This document shows positions 1 through 9,300 of a stretch of DNA of 17,332 bases, piece by piece. The position numbers and the translations under genes were made by a program. Under the pieces are notes generated by a model, which worked only from the letters and a program-made list of their open reading frames with translations, was not told the DNA's origin and searched no databases. Position 1 is the first letter of the stretch, and every line of letters starts with the position of its first letter. Source of the stretch: Dinochytrium kinnereticum (taxonomy: Eukaryota; Chytridiomycota; Chytridiomycetes; Chytridiales; Chytridiaceae); NCBI GenBank assembly GCA_027604005.1, contig JADGJT010000365.1, forward strand, positions 1-17,332, in the 5' to 3' direction.

Positions 1-688
1 GGTATTTACAATAGCACGATATCAAAGTATGGCTGGGACCCTTTGATTCAGAATATCAGGATTGGTGTCGGGATTCACACTGGACCTGCAATGCTTGGTA
101 AAGGTTTTTTGACTTTTAGTTACTCATGCAGCCTTTAGGGCTTGTCGGGAGTTCGGCCAGGTTAAATGTGACAACTATTTCAGGTACATAATGCTCTGCT
201 ATTGCATTCAAAACTAAAATTTGCAATAAAAGATACTGTAAATACGGCGTCGCGCATAGGTAAACCGTAAGTATTCTGATGCTTACTAACTTTGAACAGA
301 GTCCATCACCAAAGTCTACTCCGCAACCGTTCTTATATCAGACGTTACCTACTCCTACCTCTCCCGCCCATGCCCCTTCAAAGTTCGCGTAGTGGATGAA
401 GTGATACTTAAGGGCCAGACCAAACCCATTCGGCTCTACGAAGTCATTGACGCCGAGCCTGATTTGAACATCAGACAAAAGAAATTGACCACTCTTCTTA
501 GCCAAAAGGTAGCGATGGAGTTATATCGATCAGGGAAGATTGAGCGGGCATTACGAGCGTTTGAGGGAGTTTTGATGGATTTTCCGGAAGATGGGGCTAG
601 CCAATTACTTGCCGAGCGATGCAGAGGTCTATTGGAAGAAGGTGTACCAGAGCCGTGGAATCCAGTTTGGGTATTGAAGGAAAAATAA
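1..688 (+). CDS. Class III adenylate/guanylate cyclase, C-terminal part (5' end outside window)
   Basis: Seen: four exons, 1-97, 139-183, 233-259 and 300-688, give 185 residues with consistent phase; introns are 41, 49 and 40 nt. The product reads RIGVGIHTGPAMLGLVGSS, then DTVNTASRIES, then VILKGQTKPIRLYEV, which is the second half of a class III cyclase catalytic domain. The ribose-orienting Asn and transition-state Arg are present in DTVNTASR. By alignment the base-selecting position is Thr (NVTTISDTVN) where animal adenylate cyclases have Asp; Thr/Ser there is typical of the bacterial-like class IIIb. The last ~70 residues form a helical extension (ELYRSGKIERALRAFEGVL, then PEDGASQLLAERC) like the TPR-like tail of many bacterial-type cyclases. 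It would convert ATP (or GTP) to the cyclic nucleotide. N-terminal sensor domains lie off the window, so substrate, membrane topology and input signal cannot be judged. The family call is firm; the substrate is not. Confidence 0.9.
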
Positions 689-853
689 TTGTGATTTGAG
701 AGGCTTAAATACTATGCTTATATCATCATTTACTCAATATATAATGTAAAATAAAGACATTAGTTAAAGGCAACGAGTTTATTGATCTCATAATATAGGA
801 AACATCAAGATCAGACTGAAACTCGCAATATGGATGACCACGATACTCCCAAA
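689..853. terminator. Tail-to-tail 3' ends of the cyclase and aminopeptidase P genes
   Basis: The two stop codons are 165 bp apart on opposite strands. An AATAAA hexamer lies on the + strand at 750-755, 62 nt after the cyclase stop, and another on the - strand at 783-778, 71 nt after the aminopeptidase stop. With usual cleavage 10-30 nt downstream, the two mRNA 3' ends would meet or overlap by a few tens of bases. No gene is seen in the gap. Confidence 0.55.
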
Positions 854-3180
854 TTAAATGGCTTTGGTCTCGCGCTCCAACCACTTATAACCTTGGGATT
901 CAGGGGCTAGGAAGGGAGACACCTTCTTGAAGACCTCGGCGTTGTACTCATTAAGCCAAGCACGCTCCTCAGGCAAAAGCAGCGCTAGGTCAACCATTTT
1001 GGTCTGGATTGGCACCTGTGAAAAAAGAGAAAACATGAGAACTCATCAAACAAGCAAGCCTCGTACCAAAGTAACATGCTCGAATCCAAGGTATCCCCTG
1101 CCACCAAAGTTATTCTTGGTGGTAACCTCCTTCACAATCATCACATTCTCAATACGAATACCAAATTTCCCGTCCTCATAGTACCCAGGCTCATTGGTAA
1201 CAGTCATGCCGACCTCCAGAGGAATGTCATTGTAGGCAATGCGCGTTCCAATTCCCTGAGGTCCCTCGTGGACGTTCAAGAAAGATCCGACACCATGACC
1301 GGTTCCATGACGGAAATCAAGGCCGCCCTTCCAGAGAGCGGTTCGTGACAAGACATCGAGGATATACCCTTTAAATACAATGAATCGTGAGCTTTTGAAA
1401 AATTTGTTGGTCTCTCTTTTTCTTTTCCTTACCAGTAGTGCCGCGGGGGAAGACAGCCATGTCAATCTGAATATGACCCTTCAGAACGCGAGTATAGGCA
1501 TCCTTCTCAAAGTCCGTGGGGGTCTTGAAGTGCATGGTTCTGGTGACGTCCGTAGTTCCATCTCTGTACTGAGCTCCCGAATCACACAAGTATACAGCGT
1601 CAGGGTCAATGAACTTGCAAGCACCAGGAGAGGGCTTGTAATGAATAATCGACCCGTTCGATCCAGTGGAAGAAATGGTATCAAATGATAGCCCAATGAA
1701 ATCATCCAACTTGGAGCGAAGACCCTCCAGCTTATCAGCCGCGTCGACCTCAGAGATCTTGAGGTTACCCTTGTTGACAAGCTCGTCTTCCAGCCAAGCG
1801 AAAAACTGACAGAGTGCAACAGAGTCTCGGATGTGGCAATCTCTAAATCCTTGAATCTCGGCGGCGGTCTTAATAGACTTCGCGCTTTGGACAGGGGATC
1901 GAGATTCCTCAACCTTCTTAGCGCCACCGACTGCCTCCTGAAGGGCAAAGCTGCATCGGCTGTCGATCCACAATTTCTTAAGTGAATGAATTTAGATCGG
2001 GAATGCATGACGAAATAGTAGTACCTCAGCTATTCCATCTTTAACCAAAACATTTGCCGCAAAAGTCTTCAGCTCCTCGAAAAAGGATTCATATGGTTGG
2101 ATGGTAATGTTAGCCGCGACAAGAGATTCTTTGAGGGTGGTATCCATCTTAGAAGCATCCACGTAAAGAATGGCAGAGGTGGGAGTAATGAGGCCGTATG
2201 AAAAGAAAACAGGGTTGTAAGCGATATCAGAACCACGAAGGTTGAATAGCCCTAAATTTAAGAAATAAGCACCAAAGATAAAGGAAGAAACTGACTAATA
2301 ACTCACATGCAATCTCATCTAGAGCTGTCAAGACCAGGCCCCAGACCTTCTTCTTGACAATCTGCACCTGTAGTTCCTTAAGTTTCTCCTCCCTGGACTT
2401 TCCAGCGTAGCGGACGGGGTGGTCCATAATCTTCCCCTTAGGAAGAGACGGACGAGTGTCATTCCATACGATGTCAATCAGGTTCTCCGTGACGGGAGCA
2501 AGAGAATGCCCAGCAGGGGTCAAGGCGTCAGCAAGCGCCCTCGCGCTGGCAACGGTAATGAGTGTAGGGTCCAGTCCAACATTAGAAGCGGGAGGCAAAA
2601 CCTAGATTCACTTAAATCCTAAACTTGGTTCGCACTCGGTACCTGCAGAAGCCATTCCTCCTTGCTCGGAACCTCCGGCATGCCACTTTTCTGCAAGATC
2701 CAGTTCGAATCAAGTTGCTGGGAAGCCTGGAGGAAGTATCTGCCGTCAGTCCAGAGAGCCGCAGACTCCGTGGTAACGACTGCCAGACCTTTTTTTTTGC
2801 AAGCATCACAGTTGTTAGATAGGGCCTGAAATGTAATCATCGTGCGAATCAACGCACCTGCTGATCCAGTGAACCCAGAGATGAATCCACGACGACCATC
2901 GCATTCAGCAATGTATTCGCTCTGCATGCAGTCCAATTAGGTTTTCTCGGTTGGGGTGGACGATAGCCCCACAAACCTGGTGTGCATCCTCACTGGGGAT
3001 GATGTATGCGGCGAGCTTCCTCGCGGCCATCTCCTTTCGGAGAGCCTGGAGGCGAGCTCCTGTGCTGACGGGGGAGGTATTGGCAGCCGTCATGGGTGGA
3101 TTATTGGCGATTCGAGCAAAGAACCGGCTCAGAGGATGTTGAGGTTTGAAATTCGTCCCAAAAAAGGGTCGGAATCGCAT
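854..3180 (-). CDS. Xaa-Pro aminopeptidase (aminopeptidase P, XPNPEP1 type, M24B)
   Basis: Removes an N-terminal residue that precedes proline; family members are dinuclear Mn(II) metallopeptidases. Eight exons on the - strand: 3180-2977, 2921-2858, 2788-2643, 2601-2307, 2251-2025, 1976-1433, 1368-1067, 1015-854; 647 residues, every junction in phase. It matches the three-domain eukaryotic enzyme throughout: [20 protein letters not shown] near the N-terminus, [16 protein letters not shown] at the end of domain 1, and the pita-bread catalytic domain. All five metal ligands are visible: D444 and D455 ([12 protein letters not shown]), H518 ([17 protein letters not shown]), E553 (NEPGYYEDG) and E567 (GIRIEN). 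The first ATG (3180) adds 29 residues rich in Arg and Phe and free of acidic residues before Met30 (3093), which is where cytosolic relatives would begin; the extension looks like a mitochondrial presequence. In-frame sequence upstream of 3180 has no other ATG before the GTG at 3201. Confidence 0.96.
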
Positions 3181-3682
3181 GGGGGAAAAATGGTCCCCCA
3201 CACTATGTATAGCCTTATCGCATTATTGCTGCTGGGAGCAAGGTCAATAGCATTCACCGACGCGTTTTGATCTGTTTTCTCAGGCCTGTCGATACCTTCA
3301 CTGCGAAGCTACCGCTGATAGTCGTTGTTGCGGCATTGGCTTGACTGCGATGAGACAGGCTCTCCAACAGATTAAAGCTTATGAATAGTAGACGGTCGCG
3401 AAGGATGAAGGTGAGAGAAATAAATAGACGTTTACAATAAGAAGAGAACAGTGGAGACACCGTGTTCTCTTCAATAATTTATTAAAAAAGAAAGGAGGTG
3501 ATTATAAACAAGGATTAAAGAGGGTCGTGTAAATAAATATAATAAGAAGTGATTGACTTTGATAGAGACGAGAGGAGAAGATTCAGAAACTCCGGTCGCT
3601 CTGCATAGGTTAATGCTAAAAAGGAATACAAAGAAGGGGTGAAGCCAAACGCAACCCGAATTACGATACTCCAACCATCCGC
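3181..3682. promoter_or_regulatory. Intergenic region: aminopeptidase P promoter and 3' flank of the repeat-protein gene
   Basis: About 500 bp between two - strand genes. No reading frame here resembles a protein: the two short - strand frames around 3254-3674 are low-complexity. A - strand AATAAA lies at 3483-3478, about 200 nt after the upstream gene's stop, so it is a weak candidate for its poly(A) signal. A TATA-like string (TATACATA) lies on the - strand about 30-35 nt upstream of the aminopeptidase ATG, close enough that it might instead be leader sequence. Confidence 0.4.
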
Positions 3683-5126
3683 CTAATATGGCTTTGGCCT
3701 CCTGTCCCCATACGTCTTCCCACTGCGAAGTCGGCGAAGTGATTCACTTACTGAAGGCACAGTCTCCTTATTTCTTCGACGCCGACGGGAAGAGCAAGCT
3801 GCTAGATGAGATTAAGCTTAGTTTAATATAATAAAAAAAACGTGATAGGTAAAGGTAGGGAGGGAAGACTCACGCTGTGATTGGGAAGATTGGGGAAGTT
3901 CAATATGAGGTGAACGCCCAGGGTGGCCATCCGGAATCCGACACCAAGAGTTTGACACAGAGGAGTCATCGGATTCGAGATACATGGCGTCCTGTTCCTC
4001 CAAGTTCCCAAACTGTCTCAACTCCCCTGCATCTTCACCACTAATTGAGCTTGGTGCGCTAGGGACCAGGTCCAAAATACTTCCCGGCCCAATCCAGCTG
4101 TTTGGAATTCCTTGTGCTGCTTCCTTGAATGGAGCAGTTACGCATGGCCTATACTCTGGTGTTGGAGATTTGTGCTGGTGCTGGTGTGCCAGAGCTGGCT
4201 CGCAGACGAAGGAAGGGGCAAGAGCTGGATGCCGCAACCTGGGCTGGAATGCGACATCACCTTGATCCACGTCGTCAGATGGCCCAATGGCGCGAGTACG
4301 ATAGCTTGTGGAGGGGGCTTGGTTTTGGTGGGACGCGGCAGGAATGTGGTGTGCCGAGCAAGGATGGGAGGGGTGCTGCAACTGGGGTTGGAATAAAGAA
4401 GCATCTTGATCCCGCTTGTTGGATGATCTGATCCTTCGTGGCCGGTGGACAGGGGAGGGTGCTTGTTGCTGGTGGGACGCGGCTGCAGAGACTTTGTGTG
4501 GGTAGAAGGTTGAGGGGACATGAGCCGGATGCTGAGCCTGAGACCAGAATGAGGCATCAAGTCGCCCCTCGTCAGATGGTTTCGCAGTGCATGGCCTGTA
4601 GCTAAGGGAGGGGGCAGGGCGTTGGTGGGCCGGGGCCGGGGCATGGCTTGCGTGAAATTCCGCTGCAGAGGGGACAGGGTGTAGAGGTTGAAACTGACCG
4701 CTCAACTGCAATTGGTTGTAGTGGTTTTCGACCACTGCTGATATGGGCACTAGTAATCATACATAAGATTAGACAAAAAACAAAAAACCAAAGCAAGCAG
4801 TGTACTTACTATACCCATAAACGGGGTGTGGCCTTATGATGTTTCTTGGGGTTCTTGGAATCTCGTCCTCCAACCTTTTCTGCTCCTTCTGAACGTCATC
4901 TAGCTTTGACATCCAGTCGTCAATCTCGCTGTTCAGCTGCTTAATCCACAATCGTCTTTTCTTGACTTCCACGTGGATACGTAGCTCTTCTCGCTCGAGT
5001 TCTGCCAGTGGAACCGATGGAACTGTAGGCCATCCAAGTAAGAGAAACATTGAAGAAGGTTTTCATCTTACCACATAGCACGTAACCGCCATAGCGATCA
5101 CGATTGGACCCTTGATTCATTTTCAT
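3683..5126 (-). CDS. Unrecognised protein: N-terminal coiled coil, four degenerate ~50-residue repeats, basic C-terminus
   Basis: I do not recognise this family. Four exons, 5126-5072, 5022-4810, 4749-3874 and 3801-3683, give 420 residues with all phases matching; donors are GTAAG, GTAAGT and GTGAGT. Residues ~23-73 are strongly charged and heptad-like (LEREELRIHVEVKKRRLWIK, then LDDVQKEQKRLEDE), suggesting a dimerising coiled coil. Residues ~122-300 carry four copies of a His/Pro/Gln/Ser-rich unit with HQ at residues 131, 182, 230 and 278. After that comes an acidic stretch (LEEQDAMYLESDDSS) and a tail with a possible nuclear signal (SSRRRRRNKE), ending in RSGKTYGDRRPKPY. Start: ATG at 5126 (MKMNQG), with a second ATG at 5120. 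The last exon has a tandem acceptor (TAGCAG), giving a one-residue variant. A coiled coil plus a basic tail would suit a DNA-associated or scaffold protein, but that is only inference. Confidence 0.7.
4114..4654 (-). repeat. Four degenerate in-frame tandem repeats, 144-153 bp period, inside the repeat-protein gene
   Basis: In translation each unit follows the pattern H-Q-x-Q-A-P-S-x-x-Y-R-P ... D-Q-D-A-S-F-Q-P-Q-L-Q-H-P-A. The HQ anchors are 51, 48 and 48 residues apart. At the DNA level the copies have diverged but short blocks remain, such as GGTGGGACGCGGC, seen twice on the + strand near 4330 and 4470. The divergence between copies says this is an old duplication, kept in frame. Confidence 0.75.
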
Positions 5127-5147
5127 ATGGCTTTGATGCTCTATGAT

Positions 5148-5330
5148 AGAGCTGTCAACCGTGTTGCGGGAGGTAAAGGGATGGTGGATGGAAGTGATGG
5201 TTGGGTGAAGGAGGATGCAGAAGTCTTCAAGCGTGATGGAGTGTGCGGATGGGGGGAGGATGATGAGCAAAGTGCTTAGATGAAATGGATGTTGGATGCA
5301 ATGGGGTTGGATGGGGTTGGCAGGTGATCG
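5148..5330 (-). repeat. CATCC-rich leader (GGATG on + strand) upstream of the repeat-protein gene
   Basis: On the coding strand this stretch is dense in CATCC/CCATC, with imperfect spacing and no fixed unit length. It includes the 12-mer CCATCCGCACAC (5252-5241), which also occurs 2 bases upstream of the Rictor ATG. It may be transcribed leader or a pyrimidine-rich core promoter; the sequence alone cannot decide. Confidence 0.4.
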
Positions 5331-6289
5331 CAGACCAACGCGTGAAGCCTTGTGTGATGTGGTGAGGTGGGGGTGATTGCCCTTGCAGGATTGCTGGCGC
5401 AATAAGGAAAACACAATAGAGCGGTCTGGGGTGAGGGGAGGTGATTATGGGCCGTGCCTGAGGCCTTCGGTGTTTGAGGGGCCGAGTAAAGTTGGGAATG
5501 GGTTGTCAAGGATTCCTTTTATACTATGTTTATTAGGGCCTTAGGAAAAGTGTTAAGGATTCCCAAGATTTACTTAGGGAAGGTGAGGATACACTGAATT
5601 GATACGCGCCAGCCATATTCAGCTGGACTGAATAATGAAAGGTAAATAAAAGAGTATCATTGAATATTATCAAGAGTTTTTTGGGTGTGCAGTAAAATAC
5701 ATATGCTATCCAAGTGATCAACGAGAAAAATAGAAGGGATGGTACGATGAATGCTGAATAAACAACATCCTGGCCATAATGAGTTCCTAGAGATTCATGT
5801 TATTTTTACAGTATGCAGTTTATTCAATGTGGGAATGGAGAGCAGGGTGGAGTTGAGAAGGTTTTGAGAGTTAAGGAGAAATGTGAGGGAGTGGTGATGA
5901 ACAAGCGGAAATCCTCTCAGTGAGGATAGGCCCAACTCCTTTTTCCCCTCACATATGCTACCGCGCTTTCAACCTATTCATTACACAAAATTAAATAGGG
6001 GTTCATGAGCGGATTACAGACTGAGCCACCAAGGTGGCATTTGCGATGGACCACTGTGAGGCGGCAGTAACCGAGATGATGAAGAACATGATTCAAGACG
6101 GGATTTTATGCATGATGTGATTGTGAATTGTGACATTGTAAGAATGTGGTTGGGAAAAACAACGAGATACGCATAATTTTTTTTAAAAAGGCTACGATTG
6201 GGAATTCATGGTGGTTAATACGATGACCTCTTTATCAAGACCATCAACTTCAAGAGTATTGCTCCAAAAGGTCTTAGAAAAGGGAAACA

Positions 6290-6295
6290 TTTATT
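6290..6295 (-). terminator. Candidate poly(A) signal of the Rictor gene
   Basis: AATAAA on the - strand, 90 nt after the stop codon at 6385. It is the first such hexamer downstream of the stop. Confidence 0.45.
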
Positions 6296-6384
6296 GCCCG
6301 ATGAAAGAAAAAACAAGCCATTCTTATCACATCGCTCTCCTTTAATTATATACATGTTGGTAACATACAGCCCTAGCTCTCGCC

Positions 6385-9300
6385 TTAATACCGTCTGTAG
6401 CTTCCAGCAACAATCCCCACCGTCTCCCCGTCAGCATCATCAAACGGAACTTTATCAAATAACTCTTGGATAAACCGTCGTGCCGTCATACGGTAGTGTA
6501 GACAGCTGAGCATTCGTGAGACTTCGAGGTAGAGGTGGATATTGGCGAAATGGGCTGGGTGCTCGTGTCGTAGCCTGGTAAAATTCGGAAAGAGAAGGTT
6601 AGCTCTAACCTGGGAAAAAACCACACCACGCCTTTCCTAGCCCTTTCAATGAAAAAGAAGAAAAAAAAGAAATAGAAACAAAAAAAAAAAAAAGGTCAGA
6701 CCTCGACAACCCCTTCGAAGCAGCATTCGCCAAGATATGATTCCCCATATTCCCAACAAGTTTCAAAGCCTCCTCCCCAACACTATCGAACTTCTCTCTC
6801 GTCTCCTCCTCTACCCAAGTCTCCGGCCAAGACCCTCGAAACGTCCACTTAGGAACCGTCACAAATGCATCCAGATCGTGTGGCACCGCTACAGATCCAA
6901 CCATGCCGTTTCCAGGAAGTGCTGACACGACTTCCCAGTTTAATTGGAAGAGAAGTTCGGCGCCTTTCGGGGACGCGCCGATGAGGCCCAAAGCGTGATA
7001 GCAAGTGCTGGAGTGTTGGTATTTGTTTTTTTGTTTTTGGTTTCGGGGTAGAGGAGAGGTCAGATTGAAGGAGACGGAAAATAGGAAGGCGAGCCTACCC
7101 TCGAATCGAAAAAGTGGTGCTCGAAACTGCTATTTTGACAATATCTTCCACAAGGTCCTCCCCACAAATCAAATCAAGTCCGTGAGGATTAGAGCCCATA
7201 AAACCCTGTAGTAGAAAGTAGATGAGGAAACCCGTAGTATATTCAAGCACTCTCAAACAAATAAGAAAGAAACACTCACCACCCCCCACAGAGCAGCCTT
7301 CAATTTTAAGATGCCTGCCTCGTCCATTTCATCACCTCCAACAGCCTTTCTTATCAAATCCGCCATGAAACCAACATGACCCGCGCTCTCAAGCACTGCG
7401 CAACCTCCGACCGTTTTTGTGAGGTCTCCGTAAAAATGTTGTGGGAAGGGTATATCACTAAAATCAAAAACAACAACAAAAAAAAAGACGAGGGTTTCAA
7501 CAGTGTAAGGCACAGAAGGAAAGGCAGCAGTAACTTCTCCACCCTACCTCTCGACGTGCGCTAAAATCTCAGGTGATTGAGGAGACTCGATCGGGCTTCG
7601 AATTGGTGACCGCTCAGGGCCGTACGAGGAATGAGTAAGGCTCAACTCGGCGCGGATGACGAAATTGAGGTTTTCACTCTTTGTTTCCGGAAAAAAGCGT
7701 TAGAGAGTCAAGCGGTGAAGCGATACAAGGCCGTACCTCAAACCACCTGTTTAGTTCTCGGTCGATAAAGTCTGTTTGGGCGACAAAATTGAAACCGGAA
7801 GGTGTGGAAAGAAACCTAAACGACACTTGTAAGGCTTCCGTGGCGATGAAAAATACTAAACCTCAGCAACAGGGGCTTTACATAGCCCCCTAGCCCATCC
7901 AAGTAAGGCTCCATCCCGACCGTAATCTCCAGCTTCCTAACATCCTCTTCACAAGCCTTATCTAGAGCAGCTGTAGCGGCCTCACATACCTCCATAGCAG
8001 GATCGTAAATCTATCCAGAAATAATGAGGAAAAAACAACGTCGGATCGAAAAAGGACTGACCTGTGTAATCAACATTGGTACCGCCCATGCTATGAAATC
8101 ATCACCACCAGTCAAGACTAACGTTCCAAGATGCTCTGTTGTGAAAAGTCGGATGTGCTTGTAACTTGAGGTCATGAGTTTTGTTAAGATGATGCGCTCA
8201 TGGCCTTCCCTGCTCATTCGGGTCAAAACATAAAATTCACGATTTGGTTTGCAACGAACCCTGAAAAGTCTAAAGCCCTCACAAAAGTTTTGATAAGATC
8301 ATCTCGACTCCGAAGCTCGGTTAAATGGTAAAGAATGTTGAAAATCCTAAACTTTTCTAAAAGGCTGGCAGTCTGTCAGCCCCAGAATAGACCACAATCG
8401 GCAAACCGTATCCCCTCATGATGGCGAGTGAAGCAAGCTAAGATAGCAAAATATTCTCCAGTCAATGTCAACTCAATCCGGGATTTCGAGAAGATAGGCT
8501 CGAGTGCATTACTGTAGATCTTTTGCATCACGTTTAAAATCAAGAGAAAAAGGGGGGGGGAAGAAAGCAATCCGAGATTAAAAACTTACTGGGTCTAACT
8601 GCCCGAGACACTCGGCAAGCTCTGGAAGGAACTTGCTCTCACTCATGTACCGGACTCCCTCTGGACTACTTAAGAGTGTTTTGAAGAGCTCGCAGCCAAG
8701 ACGGACAAACATGGACGTCCCCTTTTTAACAAAGAGGGGAGAATTAGAGAAGAGGACAAAGAGATTAAGAATATCACGTTAACATCAATTTCAAGAAACG
8801 AAAAAACAATGAAAGATATAGGCAAGTCCCCACCTTTCCCTTCTTAATGTCCGAAAACTGGTGGCTCAATGGCCTAAAAAATGATACAAGCCTCTTTACC
8901 ACCTTAGAATTCTTGATTGCCTCTTCCATCCGTCTCGGATTGATTAGCGGTCCCTCAACTAGTTCTTGAATTGCATCCCAATTCCATCTCAGAAAGTCTT
9001 TAGAGCCTAACATTTTCTGCGGAAAATTAATAAGGAATAAAAAGGCCGAAGAAGGGAAAGGGAGGATCGAACCTCCATATCCGCCAACATGCTTTTGAAT
9101 TGTGTCTCATCGCCGTAATCGACCCTTGGTCTTTGAGGTGGTGCCTTTGGGGCTTCGATCACCTTCCTCGTGCTAGAAGATGAAGAGCGGCATTAAAAAA
9201 AATTCTATTAAACCCAGAATCTGCCAAATCCAAACCAAAACAAATAAAAAAAAGGTAAGCATACTTTCTTCCATCTTCCGTATCCCTCGCTCTCAACAAT

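Larger units (their letters stand above)
5127..6384. other. Intergenic region, 1.26 kb, no supportable gene
   Basis: Lies upstream of the repeat-protein gene and downstream of the Rictor gene, both on the - strand. The open frames here are short, biased or low-complexity, and none gives a recognisable protein. A - strand AATAAA at 6295-6290, 90 nt after the Rictor stop, is a good candidate poly(A) signal. The part nearest the repeat-protein gene is rich in GGATG. A short perfect hairpin (ATCCTC, 5-nt loop, GAGGAT) sits at 5911-5927 and an ATTCAG/CTGAAT inverted pair around 5617-5633; neither has a known meaning. I found no tRNA or other RNA gene. Confidence 0.5.

Noticed and set aside
184..259. 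Cyclase exon read as 184-259 directly after a single longer intron from 98
   Set aside because: It is open and in phase but gives GTNALLLHSKLKFAIK before DTVN, which does not fit the family. The 139-183 plus 233-259 model gives the expected GLVGSSARLNVTTIS before DTVNTASR.
3181..3201. Aminopeptidase P start at 3201
   Set aside because: The codon there is GTG, not ATG. The first in-frame ATG is at 3180.
4112..4431. Plus-strand frames rich in Gly/Trp/Leu inside the repeat-protein gene
   Set aside because: They are antisense reflections of the repeat region. The - strand frame is longer and splices cleanly at both ends.
5276..5509. Minus-strand frames upstream of the repeat-protein gene
   Set aside because: Low-complexity Pro/His/Ser products of the CATCC-rich tract, with no support from splice sites or homology.
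5911..5927. Short hairpin ATCCTC/GAGGAT as a terminator or regulatory RNA
   Set aside because: Six-base arms are common by chance in 1.2 kb, and no transcript feature lies next to it.
6661..6693. A-rich tract as a retroposon tail
   Set aside because: It is the pyrimidine-rich part of the last Rictor intron read on the other strand. There are no target-site duplications or element sequence beside it.
7005..7211. Plus-strand frame across Rictor introns as a separate small gene
   Set aside because: It runs antisense over a splice-verified exon (7205-7099) that encodes conserved Rictor sequence.
9061..9085. tRNA-like B box (GGTTCGATCC on the - strand)
   Set aside because: It spans an exon-intron border of the Rictor gene, the stem leaves a 6-nt loop, and there is no A box or acceptor stem around it.
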